DNA of 64,000 bases from Cellulomonas sp. Root930 (GCA_001429255.1 LMJI01000001.1:1033256-1097255); one strand, 5' to 3'. Shown: positions 44,697-53,322, counted from the first letter of the stretch. The notes: generated from the letters alone by a model not told the origin. Numbers and translations are program-made.

Positions 44697-44702
44697 GGTC
44701 CC

Positions 44703-44733
44703 GCCGAGGGCGCCCGGAGGGGGCGCCCTCGGC
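44703..44733. terminator. Bidirectional terminator between the permease and DHA2 genes
   Basis: A perfect 13-bp stem, GCCGAGGGCGCCC (44703-44715) with its complement (44721-44733), encloses a 5-nt loop between two convergent stops (44696 and 44739). Confidence 0.85.
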
Positions 44734-44738
44734 CGGGG

Positions 44739-46196
44739 TCAGTGCGCGCCGGCGAGGACGGCTTCGTGCTCCGTCCGCTGCGGCATGAGCTGGTCCTTGG
44801 TGCCGCGGACCAGGAACGCGGCGATCGCCGCAGCCGCGAGCATGCCGACGCCCGAGGCGAGGAACGCGGTGGAGTACCCGTCGGTGAACGCGGCGAGCTG
44901 TCCCGCCCCGCTGTCGAGCGAGTCCGCGACGGTGTTCGCGTAGAGGACCGTGAACACGGCGATGCCGATCGAGCCGCCGATGTGGAACGTCGAGCTGACG
45001 GTCGCGGACGCGACGCCGGCGTCGTGCGGCTGGACCCCGGTGAGCGCGAGGTTCTGCAGCGGCACGAACAGCCCGGAGAACCCGATGCCGAGCAGGACCA
45101 GGCCGGGCAGCACGCGCGTGAAGTAGCTGCCGTCCGGGGTGATCGCCATCGCGAGGAAGAACAGCCCCGCAGCGCAGAACAGCGGGCCGGCGACGAGCAG
45201 GGGTCGAGGACCGAACAGGTCGAGCACCCTGGTCGACACCGGCGTGCAGCCCATGATCATGACGGTCATGGCGACGTTCGCGACACCGGCGAGCAGCGGG
45301 GTCAGGCCCATCACGATCTGGAAGTAGAGCGTCAGGTAGAGCATCGACCCGAGCATCACGGAGCCGATGACGGCCTGGATGAGGAACGCCCCGGCGCGGA
45401 CCCGGTGGGCGACGACGCGCAGCGGCAGCAGGGGCTGCTCCACGCGGGTCTCGATCCAGACGAAGAGCGCGAGCAGGACCACGCCGCCGGCGAGGAAGCC
45501 GAGGGTGTCGGCCGAGCCCCAGCCGTGCTCGGCCCGCGTGAAGCCGTAGACCAGCGAGCCGAGCCCGAGGACCACCGTGACCGTGCCCCAGACGTCGTAG
45601 CGGTTGTCGCCCTCGGCCTTGCTCTCGGTGAGCAGCAGCGCGCCGCCGATCATGCCGATCACCACGAAGACGACGTTGACCAGCAGGCACCAGCGCCAGC
45701 TGGCGAACTCGGTGAGCACCCCGCCGAGGAGCAGACCGATCGCCGCCCCGGTGCCGGCGACGATCCCGATGATCGCGAACGCCGTGTTGCGCTCCTTGCC
45801 GTGCGAGAACGTGACCGTGACCATGGCCAGCGCCGCGGGAGCCAGCAGCGCCGCGAACGCACCCTGGACGCCGCGGGCGGCGATGAGCTCGGTCCCGCTC
45901 TGCGCGAGGCCGCCCCACGCGGAGGCCAGCCCGAAGCCGACCATGCCGACCATGAACGTGCGCTTGCGGCCCCAGTAGTCGGCGATCCGCCCACCGAGCA
46001 GGAGGAGCGAGCCGAACGTCAGCGCGTACGCGGTGACGAGCCACTGCCGCTGGTCGTCGGACATCCCGAGCGCGGCCTGCGCGTCGGGCAGGGCGATCGC
46101 CACGATGGTCGTGTCCAGCACGACGACGAGCTGCGTGAGGGCGAGGACGGCGAGGGCCCACCAGCGGGCGGCGGGCTTGTCCAGGAGTGCGGACAT
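44739..46196 (-). CDS. MFS drug transporter, DHA2 (EmrB/QacA) family
   Basis: A 485-residue, 14-helix exporter. The family A motif reads LGGRIADYWGRKRTFMVGMVGF, and LVVVLDTTIVAIALPDAQAALGMSDDQRQWLVTAYALTFGSLLLLGGR carries the conserved D in helix 1 plus motif D1-like LDTTIVAIALP. Motif C reads GTGAAIGLLLGGVLTEFASWRWCLLVN. Such proteins expel drugs or dyes in exchange for protons. The ribosome site (GGAGG) lies in the 3' arm of a 12-bp inverted repeat at 46199-46242. No TetR gene is adjacent. Confidence 0.95.
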   Translation of the reverse strand: MSALLDKPAARWWALAVLALTQLVVVLDTTIVAIALPDAQAALGMSDDQRQWLVTAYALTFGSLLLLGGRIADYWGRKRTFMVGMVGFGLASAWGGLAQSGTELIAARGVQGAFAALLAPAALAMVTVTFSHGKERNTAFAIIGIVAGTGAAIGLLLGGVLTEFASWRWCLLVNVVFVVIGMIGGALLLTESKAEGDNRYDVWGTVTVVLGLGSLVYGFTRAEHGWGSADTLGFLAGGVVLLALFVWIETRVEQPLLPLRVVAHRVRAGAFLIQAVIGSVMLGSMLYLTLYFQIVMGLTPLLAGVANVAMTVMIMGCTPVSTRVLDLFGPRPLLVAGPLFCAAGLFFLAMAITPDGSYFTRVLPGLVLLGIGFSGLFVPLQNLALTGVQPHDAGVASATVSSTFHIGGSIGIAVFTVLYANTVADSLDSGAGQLAAFTDGYSTAFLASGVGMLAAAAIAAFLVRGTKDQLMPQRTEHEAVLAGAH

Positions 46197-46198
46197 GA

Positions 46199-46242
46199 AG
46201 AAACCTCCAGGGCTTCATCGGACGAAGTCGCTGGAGGTTTCT
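46199..46242 (-). promoter_or_regulatory. Perfect 12-bp inverted repeat sequestering the DHA2 Shine-Dalgarno
   Basis: AGAAACCTCCAG (46199-46210) is the exact complement of CTGGAGGTTTCT (46231-46242), with a 20-nt spacer that contains an inner CTTC/GAAG pair. In the transcript the GGAGG of the arm next to the ATG (46196) would be base-paired, so the element could block translation. It could equally be a dyad operator for a repressor. A short alternative ORF begins in the loop (ATG AAG CCC). Confidence 0.65.
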
Positions 46243-46362
46243 AGCCCCGGACCGCGGTGCTCCTCAGCATCCGCGACCGCCCCGGCCAGGTCGCCGGGCA
46301 GAGCACCAGGATACGTGCCGGTGCTGCGCGAGGGTGTGGGAGGGCCGTGCCACGCTCGTCAC

Positions 46363-46758
46363 ATGACGACCGAGTCGCGGCATCTGAGCGTGCACATCGA
46401 CAGCCCGGTGGGTGAGGTCTACGCCTTCGTCTCCGACCCGGCGAACCTGCCCCGGTGGGCTCCCGGGCTGGGGACCTCCGTGGTCCACGAGGACGGTCGC
46501 TGGTTCGTCGAGACGTCGCAGGGGCGGGTGCAGGTCACGTTCGCCCCGCAGAACGAGCTCGGCGTCCTCGACCACGTGGTGGTGACTCCGACGGGCGAGA
46601 CGGTCTACGTGCCGCTGCGCGCGATCGCCGACGGCGACGGGTGCGAGGTCGTGTTCACGCTGCGCCGGGCGCCGGGGATGACCGACGCCGAGCTCGAGCG
46701 CGACGCGGGCCTCGTGACCGGCGACCTGGCGCTCCTCAAGAGCATCCTGGAGCGCTAG
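46363..46758 (+). CDS. SRPBCC (START-like) family protein
   Basis: A 131-residue protein with the polyketide cyclase/START fold. It begins ESRHLSVHIDSPVGEVYAFVSDPANLPRWAPGL, and the hydrophobic-cavity strands (SVVHEDGRWFVETSQGRVQVTFAPQNELGVLDHVVVTPTGETVYVPLRAIADGDGCEVVFTLRR) and the C-terminal helix MTDAELERDAGLVTGDLALLKSILE follow. It binds an unknown hydrophobic ligand. The 166-nt gap to the DHA2 gene holds the inverted repeat and its promoter; nothing else was seen. It overlaps the convergent 46755 gene by 4 nt. Confidence 0.85.
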   Translation: MTTESRHLSVHIDSPVGEVYAFVSDPANLPRWAPGLGTSVVHEDGRWFVETSQGRVQVTFAPQNELGVLDHVVVTPTGETVYVPLRAIADGDGCEVVFTLRRAPGMTDAELERDAGLVTGDLALLKSILER

Positions 46759-47135
46759 CCGAGCACGTCGATCGTCGAGCGGTCGCCCTCGAACGGCCGC
46801 AGGGTGTCCGGGGCGGGGAACGCGAGGACGTGGCGGGTCACCTCGACGTCCACGGAGCCGAAGTCGTCGGTCTGCACCACGACTCGGTCGGGTGTCACCT
46901 CTACGATCCGGACGCGCGCGCGGGTGCCGTCCGGCAGGTCGAGCTGCCACAGGTCCGAGAGCCAGTGCAGGCCGCGCTCCTCCAGGGCCTCCTCGGCCTC
47001 CAGCCACTCGACGGGTCCGGTGAGCTCGCGCCCGAGGGCGTCCAGCGCGACGAACGCGTCGCCGTCCGGGCGGATCCAGCCGAGGCGCTCGCGGTCGCCG
47101 GGGCGCACGTGCTCGATCCAGTCCTCGCTCAGCAT
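46755..47135 (-). CDS. Small acidic protein of unknown function
   Basis: A 126-residue, mostly beta, acidic protein (MLSEDWIEHVRPGDRERLGWIRPDGDAFVALDALGRELTGPVEWLEAEEALEERGLHWLSDLWQLDLPDGTRARVRIVEVTPDRVVVQTDDFGSVDVEVTRHVLAFP...). There is no signal peptide or membrane segment. I do not recognise the family; similar proteins occur among actinobacterial hypotheticals. Codon bias is like the neighbours, supporting a real gene. The stops of this gene and the SRPBCC gene overlap (convergent). Confidence 0.7.
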   Translation of the reverse strand: MLSEDWIEHVRPGDRERLGWIRPDGDAFVALDALGRELTGPVEWLEAEEALEERGLHWLSDLWQLDLPDGTRARVRIVEVTPDRVVVQTDDFGSVDVEVTRHVLAFPAPDTLRPFEGDRSTIDVLG

Positions 47136-47276
47136 CGGGCGATGGTACTGCTCGACCGAGCGCGTCGAGATGCTGCCGCGTTCCGTCAGGATCCCGACAG
47201 CCGCTCCGCCTCGCCGCCCTCGTCGGGGGCACCGGCCCTACGCTCCAGAACCCCCGACGTGGAACGAGGTCCGCGC

Positions 47277-47843
47277 ATGAGCGACCCGACCGTGGTGTTC
47301 GTCGCCGGCATCGGCAACTCCGACCCGGACCACTGGCAGCGCCTCTGGCACGCCCGGCTGCCCGGCAGCGTATGGGTGGAGCACCGCTCCTGGGACGACC
47401 CGGTGCGCGACGAGTGGGTGCGCGATCTCGAGGAGACCGTCCACGGGATCGACGGCCCCGCGTTCCTCGTCGCGCACAGCCTGGGCTGCACGCTCGTCCT
47501 GCAGTGGGCGGCGGAGCACGTCGGCGACGGCGTGGTCGGTGCGTTCCTCGTCGCCCCGCCGGACGTGCACGGACCGGTCTTCCCCGCGCGCGCGGTGGGC
47601 TTCGACCGATGGGTGCCCGCGCGGCTGCCGTTCACCACCGTCGTGGTCGTCTCGGACGACGACCCCTACGGCTCCCCGGCGCACGCGGAGGAGCTGGTCG
47701 CGCTCGTCGGCGGCGAGCTGGTGACCGTGGGGTCCGGAGGGCACCTCAACGCGAGCTCGGGCCTGGGTGACTGGTCCGAGGGCTGGTCCGTCGTCGAGGA
47801 GCTCAGGTCGGCAGGACGGCTGCGATCGCGCTCACCTCGATGA
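47277..47843 (+). CDS. RBBP9/YdeN-type alpha/beta hydrolase
   Basis: A 188-residue serine hydrolase of the RBBP9/YdeN class. The nucleophile elbow is LVAHSLGC (Ser at about residue 63), and further motifs are VVVVSDDDPYGSPAHAEELV (catalytic Asp) and VTVGSGGHLNASSGLGDWSEGW (catalytic His). The N-terminus VVFVAGIGNSDPDHWQRLWHARLPGSVWVEHRSWDDP is typical. The substrate is unknown. The 3' end overlaps the convergent RidA gene by 41 bp, an unusually long antisense overlap. Confidence 0.92.
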   Translation: MSDPTVVFVAGIGNSDPDHWQRLWHARLPGSVWVEHRSWDDPVRDEWVRDLEETVHGIDGPAFLVAHSLGCTLVLQWAAEHVGDGVVGAFLVAPPDVHGPVFPARAVGFDRWVPARLPFTTVVVVSDDDPYGSPAHAEELVALVGGELVTVGSGGHLNASSGLGDWSEGWSVVEELRSAGRLRSRSPR

Positions 47844-48204
47844 GCGCGCCGGGCACCCCCAGACCGGCGACGCGTGCGGCGGTGACGAGCGGGGGCTTGT
47901 CGGAGCCGGCGAGCCGCGGCGCGATCGCCCCGTACGCGGCGCCGAGGTCGGCGTCCTGTGCGATCAGCACGGTCCACTGCACGACGTCGGCGAGCGACGC
48001 CCCGGCGGCCTCGAGCGCGGTGCTGACGTTGTCGATGGTGCGGACGGACTGCTCGGCGACGTCGTCCGAGACCACCGCCCCGGTGTCGTCGACGCCGTTC
48101 TGGCCGCCGACGTAGATGGTCGTCGCGCCCGCGGGCACGACGGCGACATGGCTGAATGCCGGGCTCACCACGAGACCGGCCGGTTGCAGGCGGGTGATCT
48201 CCAT
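47803..48204 (-). CDS. RidA/YjgF/Rid family protein
   Basis: A 133-residue trimeric enamine/imine deaminase-fold protein. The blocks are RLQPAGLVVSPAFSHVAVVPAGATTIYVGGQNGVDDTGAVVSDDVAEQSVRTIDNVSTALEAAGASLADVVQWTVLIAQDAD and PRLAGSDKPPLVTAARVAGLGVPGALIEVSAIAAV. The catalytic Arg of RidA (R in RxA-Y) corresponds to the ARVAG segment, although the usual RVAV is varied, so activity is uncertain. Start ATG 48204. It overlaps the 3' end of the hydrolase gene by 41 bp. Confidence 0.88.
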   Translation of the reverse strand: MEITRLQPAGLVVSPAFSHVAVVPAGATTIYVGGQNGVDDTGAVVSDDVAEQSVRTIDNVSTALEAAGASLADVVQWTVLIAQDADLGAAYGAIAPRLAGSDKPPLVTAARVAGLGVPGALIEVSAIAAVLPT

Positions 48205-48288
48205 GGGATCCACCGTGGCACGGACCTCTGACACACGGAGCAGGATCCGAGAAGCACCGGGCGGGCACTCGTTCGTAGCGTCGTGGCT

Positions 48289-48930
48289 ATGGCAACCATC
48301 GACTCCGTCCTCATCGGTGCGGCCGACCCGTCGGCCGCCGAGCAGTTCTACGCCGCGGCCTTCGTTCCGCACCTCCCCGTGCACGTCACGGCATCGCAGG
48401 AGCCGACGACCGGCTTCCGCGGGTTCACCCTGTCCCTCACGGTCGCCCAGCCGGCCGATGTCCGCGCGCTCGTCGACGCCGCACTCGACGCAGGCGCTGT
48501 GAGCCTCAAGGCCGTGACGAAGTCCTTCTGGGGCGTGGGCGGCTCGGTCCAGGCACCGGACGGCACGATCTGGAAGATCGCGACGCCGGCGAAGAAGGAC
48601 ACCGGCCCGGCGACGCGGGAGGTGGACCAGGTGGTGCTCCTGCTGGGAGTCGACGACGTGGCCGTGACCAAGCGGTTCTACGTCGAGAGTGGGCTGACCG
48701 TGGCGAAGAGCTTCGGCCGCAAGTACGTCGAGTTCGAGAAGGGCGGCGGCCGGATCACGCTCGGGCTCTACGGTCGACGCGCCCTGGCCAAGGACGCCGG
48801 GGTCGACCCGGCGGGCTCCGGCTCGCACCGGCTCGCGGTCGTCGGCGATCTCGGGTCGTTCGCGGACCCGGACGGGTTCGTGTGGCAGGCGGCGTCGGTC
48901 GGGGCGGATCAGGGTCAGAGCACGTCGTAG
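48289..48930 (+). CDS. VOC/glyoxalase-fold protein, two-domain
   Basis: A 213-residue protein. Its first half (MATIDSVLIGAADPSAAEQFYAAAF...PADVRALVDAALDAGAVSLKAVTKSFWGVGGSVQAPDGTIWKIATPAKKDTGPA) and second half (EVDQVVLLLGVDDVAVTKRFYVESGLTVAKSFGRKYVEFEKGGGRITLGLYGRRALAKDAGVD) are both VOC-like. Related proteins are annotated as glyoxalases. The substrate is unknown. A GTG at 48283 is an alternative start. It overlaps the convergent DHFR-like gene by 16 bp. Confidence 0.85.
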   Translation: MATIDSVLIGAADPSAAEQFYAAAFVPHLPVHVTASQEPTTGFRGFTLSLTVAQPADVRALVDAALDAGAVSLKAVTKSFWGVGGSVQAPDGTIWKIATPAKKDTGPATREVDQVVLLLGVDDVAVTKRFYVESGLTVAKSFGRKYVEFEKGGGRITLGLYGRRALAKDAGVDPAGSGSHRLAVVGDLGSFADPDGFVWQAASVGADQGQSTS

Positions 48931-49508
48931 AACAGGTGCGCCGCGTTGCGGGTGATCACGGTCGCGGACTCGTCGAGCCGCAGGGTCTGCCGCGTCCCGA
49001 CGAACAGCGGGGTTCCTGCGCCGAGCAGGAGCGGTGCGACGTGCAGGTGCAGCCGGTCGACGACGCCGTCGCGCAGTGCCGAGCCGCCGAGCTCACCGCC
49101 GCCCATGATGAACACGTCCTTGTCACCGGCGACGGCGACTGCCTGGTCGAGCGCGTCGCGCAGGCCGGTGGTGACGATGGTCATCCGGTCGGTGAGCCGG
49201 ACGCGCGCAGGTGCGTGGTGCGTGACGACGAAGCAGGGCGGCGGCTCGTCGCCCTGGTCCGCGCCGTAGTGGCGCTCGTCGTTCCACCCGTCGGGGGCGT
49301 CGACCACGTCGAACGTGTGGCGTCCCATGACCACCGCGCCGGTCGCGGCGGTCAGCGTGGCGAGCACCTCGACGTCCTCGGGTGTCCGGTCGCCGATCGC
49401 CCACTCGTGCAGGGGCAGCCCGTCGTCGCCGAGACCGTTGTCCGGGCCCGCGTTCGGGCCGGTGACGAAGCCGTCGAGCGAGATCGTGATGTCGAGGATC
49501 ACCGCCAT
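48915..49508 (-). CDS. Dihydrofolate reductase-fold (RibD C-terminal) protein
   Basis: A 197-residue protein of the DHFR/RibD_C superfamily that probably reduces a pterin or flavin precursor with NADPH. Motifs are VILDITISLDGFVTGPNAGPDNGLGDDGLPLHEW, VVMGRHTFDVVDAPDGW, VAVAGDKDVFIMGGGELGGSALRDGVVDRLHLHVAPLLLGAGTPLF. Many such actinobacterial proteins are annotated only as dihydrofolate reductase family. Its role is not known. It converges on the VOC gene at 48289. Confidence 0.9.
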   Translation of the reverse strand: MAVILDITISLDGFVTGPNAGPDNGLGDDGLPLHEWAIGDRTPEDVEVLATLTAATGAVVMGRHTFDVVDAPDGWNDERHYGADQGDEPPPCFVVTHHAPARVRLTDRMTIVTTGLRDALDQAVAVAGDKDVFIMGGGELGGSALRDGVVDRLHLHVAPLLLGAGTPLFVGTRQTLRLDESATVITRNAAHLFYDVL

Positions 49509-49586
49509 GGCAGACCACGATGCCACCGGTCCGGTATCTGCACACGGCCGCAGCGGTCCTTCGCGGGTGACCCCAGGAGGCCCCGC

Positions 49587-50396
49587 ATGTCCCGACTCGT
49601 CCTCGACCGCCCGGCCGACGCGCGGCGGGCGGCGGCCCTGCTCGCCGACGGCCACCCCGTGGCCCACGGGTTCGGCACCATCTACGCCCTGACCGGCCGC
49701 GGCGACGGCGTCCGCCGGCTCAACGCGCTGAAGGGCCGGCCGCTGGACCAGACGGGCAGCCTCACCGCGCCGACCGGGCACGTCCTGGACGCGTTCGACC
49801 TCCGAGCACTACCGGTCGGGGTGTCCCACGGCCTGGTGCAGGACGTGGTCGACGCGTTCGGCGCGCTGGGTCCCTTCGGCTTCCGAGGCCCCGCCGCGCG
49901 ACACGTCCCTGAGGGCCTGACCGCGCAGGACCGGGGCACGACGACGACGCAGGTGATCGTTCCGGGCGACGCGTGCCCGTCGCAGGTCTTCCTCGCGGCC
50001 GCGGCCCGTGCGGTCGACCACGAGCCGCTGGTGATCTCGTCGGCGAACCGGTCGCGGCACGTCACCGGCGGCCATGACGCCCCCGTGCACTGGCGGGCCG
50101 ACGCGCTGCGGGCGGAGCTCGGCGACGAGGGGCTGGTGTACCTGGAGCACGCCGACGAGGACGCCGCCCGCGCCCGCTTCCCCCGGCACACCCCGGTGTC
50201 GACGACGATCCTCGGGCTGCACCGCACCGAACGCGCGCACGGACGGGTGCACCTGGTGCTCGAGCGGCACGGCTCCCTGCACGCAGACGACGTCGCCGAC
50301 GTGCTGCGCGGCCTCGGCCTCGGGCTGACGATCGGCGATCGGGCTGCGAGGCGCCTGGAACCCCGCGTCTACGCCGCGCTGGAGACCGTCGCCTGA
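49587..50396 (+). CDS. Sua5/YciO/YrdC-like protein
   Basis: A 269-residue protein with the YrdC fold. It carries LLADGHPVAHGFGTIYALTGRGDGVRRLNALKGRPLDQTGSL, a KGRP motif as in ATP- and threonine-binding YrdC/TsaC proteins, and EPLVISSANRSRHVTGG. Canonical TsaC/Sua5 makes threonylcarbamoyl-adenylate for tRNA t6A. This one carries only the YrdC part plus a variable C-terminus, so it is more likely a paralogue than the essential enzyme. AGGAGG precedes the ATG by 6 nt. Four nt separate its stop from the convergent GH43 gene. Confidence 0.85.
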   Translation: MSRLVLDRPADARRAAALLADGHPVAHGFGTIYALTGRGDGVRRLNALKGRPLDQTGSLTAPTGHVLDAFDLRALPVGVSHGLVQDVVDAFGALGPFGFRGPAARHVPEGLTAQDRGTTTTQVIVPGDACPSQVFLAAAARAVDHEPLVISSANRSRHVTGGHDAPVHWRADALRAELGDEGLVYLEHADEDAARARFPRHTPVSTTILGLHRTERAHGRVHLVLERHGSLHADDVADVLRGLGLGLTIGDRAARRLEPRVYAALETVA

Positions 50397-50400
50397 CGCG

Positions 50401-52641
50401 TCAGCGGTAGACGCGCAGGTAGTCGAACTGCGCGGTCGCCCCGACGCCCCCGTGTGACAGCAGCCCCACCCGCAGGTCGGAGCCCGCCGGGAACGTCCAC
50501 ACGCCGCCCGCCACCCACGTGCGACCGTCGGTGCTGGTGAACGCCTGGACCTCGTGCTCGCCCGCGGCATCGGTCCGGTGGGCCTGCCGCAGCCAGGTGG
50601 TCTCGGCCGGGGGCCCGACGATCGTGCCCCCGAACGCGAGCCGGCCGGCGTACGGCTGCTCGGTGCCGAACTCGGTCTGCCGGGTGTTCCAGATGGCCAC
50701 GTGCGACAGGCGCGCCCAGCGGTCGTCGTCGACGTACGCGATCAGCCCGCCCTGCTGGAAGTTGCGCACGGTGTCGGTGCCCAGGTCGACGGTCAGCCGC
50801 GTCTCGGCGACCCAGTCGGTCTCGGGCACGTCGCGCAGCAGCAGCCCGGCGTCGTTGCCGGTGCCGACCAGGTCGCCCGCCTCGGTGGGCCAGCGCAGCA
50901 CGCCGTCGGCGACCGTGACCTGCGGGTCGCGCACGCGTATCCAGCCCGGACCGAGGGCCGAGCCGTCGAGTTCGTCGCTGAACGTGGGGTCGAGGGTCCC
51001 CGGTCGAGGCACCCGCACGCGCTCGGTGACGAGGCGGGAGGCGGGCAGCGCGCTGAGGTTGTCGACGCGGACGCCCGGCCCCGTCGCCACCGCGCCCGCA
51101 CGTCCCCCGGCACCGGCACGGCGGGGCGGGGCGCGGGTGACCACCGCGAGCGGGTCGCCGAGCCGGGCGTGCGTGAGCTCCGCGGTCGCGACACCGTCAC
51201 GGACGGTGAGGGCGAGCGAGTGCCACGCGGTGAGGTCCAGGTCGGCCGGCAGCGGCGCCACCGCCCCTCCGGAACCCCACGCGAGCACGAGCTCACGGGC
51301 GACCGGATCCACCGTCGCCGTCGCCCCGCGCGTGCCGGTGGTGAGCCCTGCGGCCGAGGTGCCGTCGGGGTCGGTCCGGAGGTCGGCCTCGACCCGGACG
51401 TCGCGCCCGGGGACCGGACGCGTCAGCGAGGCGGCGCCGCGCGACACGAGGTGCCGGCCGGCGTCGACCTCGTCGTCCGTCGCCCACCGTCCCGACGTGG
51501 TCCAGCCGCGCGGGACGCCGGGGTCGAAGCCGGTCGCGCCGCCCGTGACCGGACCCTGCTCGCGTCCCTCCGACGCCCGCGCCACGGGCCAGCCGTCGAT
51601 CCAGTCCAGCCGGTCGAGGAGCATCGGGCGCTCGTTGATCCCGTCGGTGCCGTCGAGGTACGGGTCCGCCCGGTCGATCGCGTGGTAGACGATCCAGTCC
51701 TGGCCGCCGAGGTCGGTCACCACGGCGTTGTGACCGGTCCCCACCCACCGGTTGCCGTTCGGCGCGAGCACCGGGGTACCACCCGCACGCGACTGGTTCA
51801 GCGGCACACCCTCGCGGTCCACGAACGGGCCGGTCAGGTCCCGCGAGCGCCCGACGTGCACGCTGTACCCGGTGGTCGGACCGGCGCAGCAGTTGGCCGA
51901 GGACGCGAACAGGTACCACCAGCCGTCGCGCTGGACCACGTAGGCGCCCTCGTACTTGTTGTCGACGGCCACCTGCACCGGTGCACCGACCGCGGCCGCC
52001 CCGTCGGCGGACAGCTCCGTGACCCAGATGCCGCCGTAGTAGGAGCCGTAGAACAGGTGCTCGGTGCCGTCCGGGCCGACCACGTGCGACGGGTCGAACG
52101 TCCAGAGGAAGTCCCCGTCACCCCCGGGGCCGTGCCGGGGGCCGACCACGGGCGCGGCGCTCGCCGTCCACGGTCCCGTCGGCGTCGGCGCCGTGGCCAC
52201 CCCGATCGCGTTGTCGTTCGGCTCGGCGGTCAGGGTCGTCTCGGTGACCACGACGTACATCCGGTACTCGCCGTCGACGTACCGCACGTCCGGCGCCCAC
52301 AACGCCGCCCCGCGCTCGCGGTCGGCCCACGCCGGACGCGTGTCCTCGGTGAAGGCGTCGCCCACGTACTCCCAGGTCACCAGGTCGGCCGACCGGGACA
52401 TCGGGATCAGGTGACGCGTCGCCTCGCCCTCCCGCAGCGGGTCGGTGGTGCCGTACGCGTACCACCAGCCGTCCTTGCCACGGAGCACGGCGGGGTCGGC
52501 GAAGGTGTCGGCGAACCCCGCGCTGACCGGGTTCGTGTACTCCGCCCGTCCACGGTCCGGGGCGGCGACCGCCCCGCCGGGCACCGCGAGCACCAGGCCG
52601 AGGGCGAGCACGGCCGCGAGCGAACCGGGGAGCCTGCGCAT
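50401..52641 (-). CDS. Secreted glycoside hydrolase family 43 protein
   Basis: A 746-residue exported enzyme. A signal peptide (MRRLPGSLAAVLALGLVLAVPGGAVA|AP, cleavage about 27) is followed by a five-bladed GH43 propeller with catalytic Asp at about 49 (FADPAVLRGKDGWWYAYGTTDP), the pKa-tuning Asp (LWTFDPSHVVGPDG), and the acid Glu (NKYEGAYVVQRDGWWYLFASSANCCAG). C-terminal beta-sandwich parts with WTTSGRW...DLRTDPDGTSAAG and DELDGSALGPGWIRVRDP may bind carbohydrate (DUF1349-like). GH43 members cleave arabinan or xylan side chains, consistent with a plant-litter lifestyle. The precise substrate is not deducible. Confidence 0.9.
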   Translation of the reverse strand: MRRLPGSLAAVLALGLVLAVPGGAVAAPDRGRAEYTNPVSAGFADTFADPAVLRGKDGWWYAYGTTDPLREGEATRHLIPMSRSADLVTWEYVGDAFTEDTRPAWADRERGAALWAPDVRYVDGEYRMYVVVTETTLTAEPNDNAIGVATAPTPTGPWTASAAPVVGPRHGPGGDGDFLWTFDPSHVVGPDGTEHLFYGSYYGGIWVTELSADGAAAVGAPVQVAVDNKYEGAYVVQRDGWWYLFASSANCCAGPTTGYSVHVGRSRDLTGPFVDREGVPLNQSRAGGTPVLAPNGNRWVGTGHNAVVTDLGGQDWIVYHAIDRADPYLDGTDGINERPMLLDRLDWIDGWPVARASEGREQGPVTGGATGFDPGVPRGWTTSGRWATDDEVDAGRHLVSRGAASLTRPVPGRDVRVEADLRTDPDGTSAAGLTTGTRGATATVDPVARELVLAWGSGGAVAPLPADLDLTAWHSLALTVRDGVATAELTHARLGDPLAVVTRAPPRRAGAGGRAGAVATGPGVRVDNLSALPASRLVTERVRVPRPGTLDPTFSDELDGSALGPGWIRVRDPQVTVADGVLRWPTEAGDLVGTGNDAGLLLRDVPETDWVAETRLTVDLGTDTVRNFQQGGLIAYVDDDRWARLSHVAIWNTRQTEFGTEQPYAGRLAFGGTIVGPPAETTWLRQAHRTDAAGEHEVQAFTSTDGRTWVAGGVWTFPAGSDLRVGLLSHGGVGATAQFDYLRVYR

Positions 52642-52729
52642 GGGAGCCTGCCGTTCGTCGGCGGGTGGCGGAACTCCCGTTGTACGCCGCTCGGCCGGAC
52701 CGGGCCAGCCGAGCGGCGTCGTCGGGACC

Positions 52730-53155
52730 TCAGGCCGCGCTGTACTCCACCGCCACGTCGACCACCCAGGTGACACCGAAGGGGTCCGTGAGCATCCCGT
52801 AGAGGGGGGCCCACGGCGAGGGCGCCAGCGGCACGACGACGGCGGAGCCCTCGGCCAGCCGCTCCCAGAGCGCGGCGACCTCCTCGGCGGTGTCGCCGCG
52901 CAGGGAGACGAAGAACGGGTCGTCGCCCGGGCTCCACGGCCGCGCCGCCGGCACGTCGTACGCCATCACGCGGAAGCCGTTCTCGGCGGCGACCTGGCCC
53001 CAGACCACCTGGTCGGCCTCCGCCGGGTCCTGGACGGCCCCCATGTCCTGGTAGCTGATCACGGTCAGGGCTCCGCCGAACACGGAGTGGTAGAAGCCGA
53101 GCGCCGCGCGAGCGTCGCCGCGGAAGTTCAGGTGGGTGGTGGTCTGCACGGTCAC
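52730..53155 (-). CDS. VOC family protein, PhnB-type
   Basis: A 141-residue single-domain VOC protein: TTTHLNFRGDARAALGFYHSVFGGALTVISYQDMG, then DDPFFVSLRGDTAEEVAALWERLAEGSAVVVPLAPSPWAPLYGMLTDPFGVTWVVDVAVEY. This is the 3-demethylubiquinone-9 methyltransferase-like/PhnB group, which is often of unknown function. The GH43 start lies 89 nt downstream. The GTG or ATG at 53155 follows a weak ribosome site. Confidence 0.87.
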   Translation of the reverse strand: MTVQTTTHLNFRGDARAALGFYHSVFGGALTVISYQDMGAVQDPAEADQVVWGQVAAENGFRVMAYDVPAARPWSPGDDPFFVSLRGDTAEEVAALWERLAEGSAVVVPLAPSPWAPLYGMLTDPFGVTWVVDVAVEYSAA

Positions 53156-53322
53156 GGGCGTGTCCTTACCTGGGTCCGACGAGGCGGGAGGTCCGTCCTC
53201 TGCACGCCACTCTGGGCGGCGTAGCGGTCAGGTCCTGTCCTGCTCGACGTGGCGCCTTGACCTGGCCCTCTCTCCAGGAGAACGGTGGGGCCGACGTCGT
53301 CGGTGCGCGAGCGAGGAGTGTC

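Noticed and set aside
46199..46242. Leader peptide starting MKPWRF in the loop of the DHA2 repeat
   Set aside because: The frame overlaps the exporter for a long distance without an early stop and has no own ribosome site outside the repeat.
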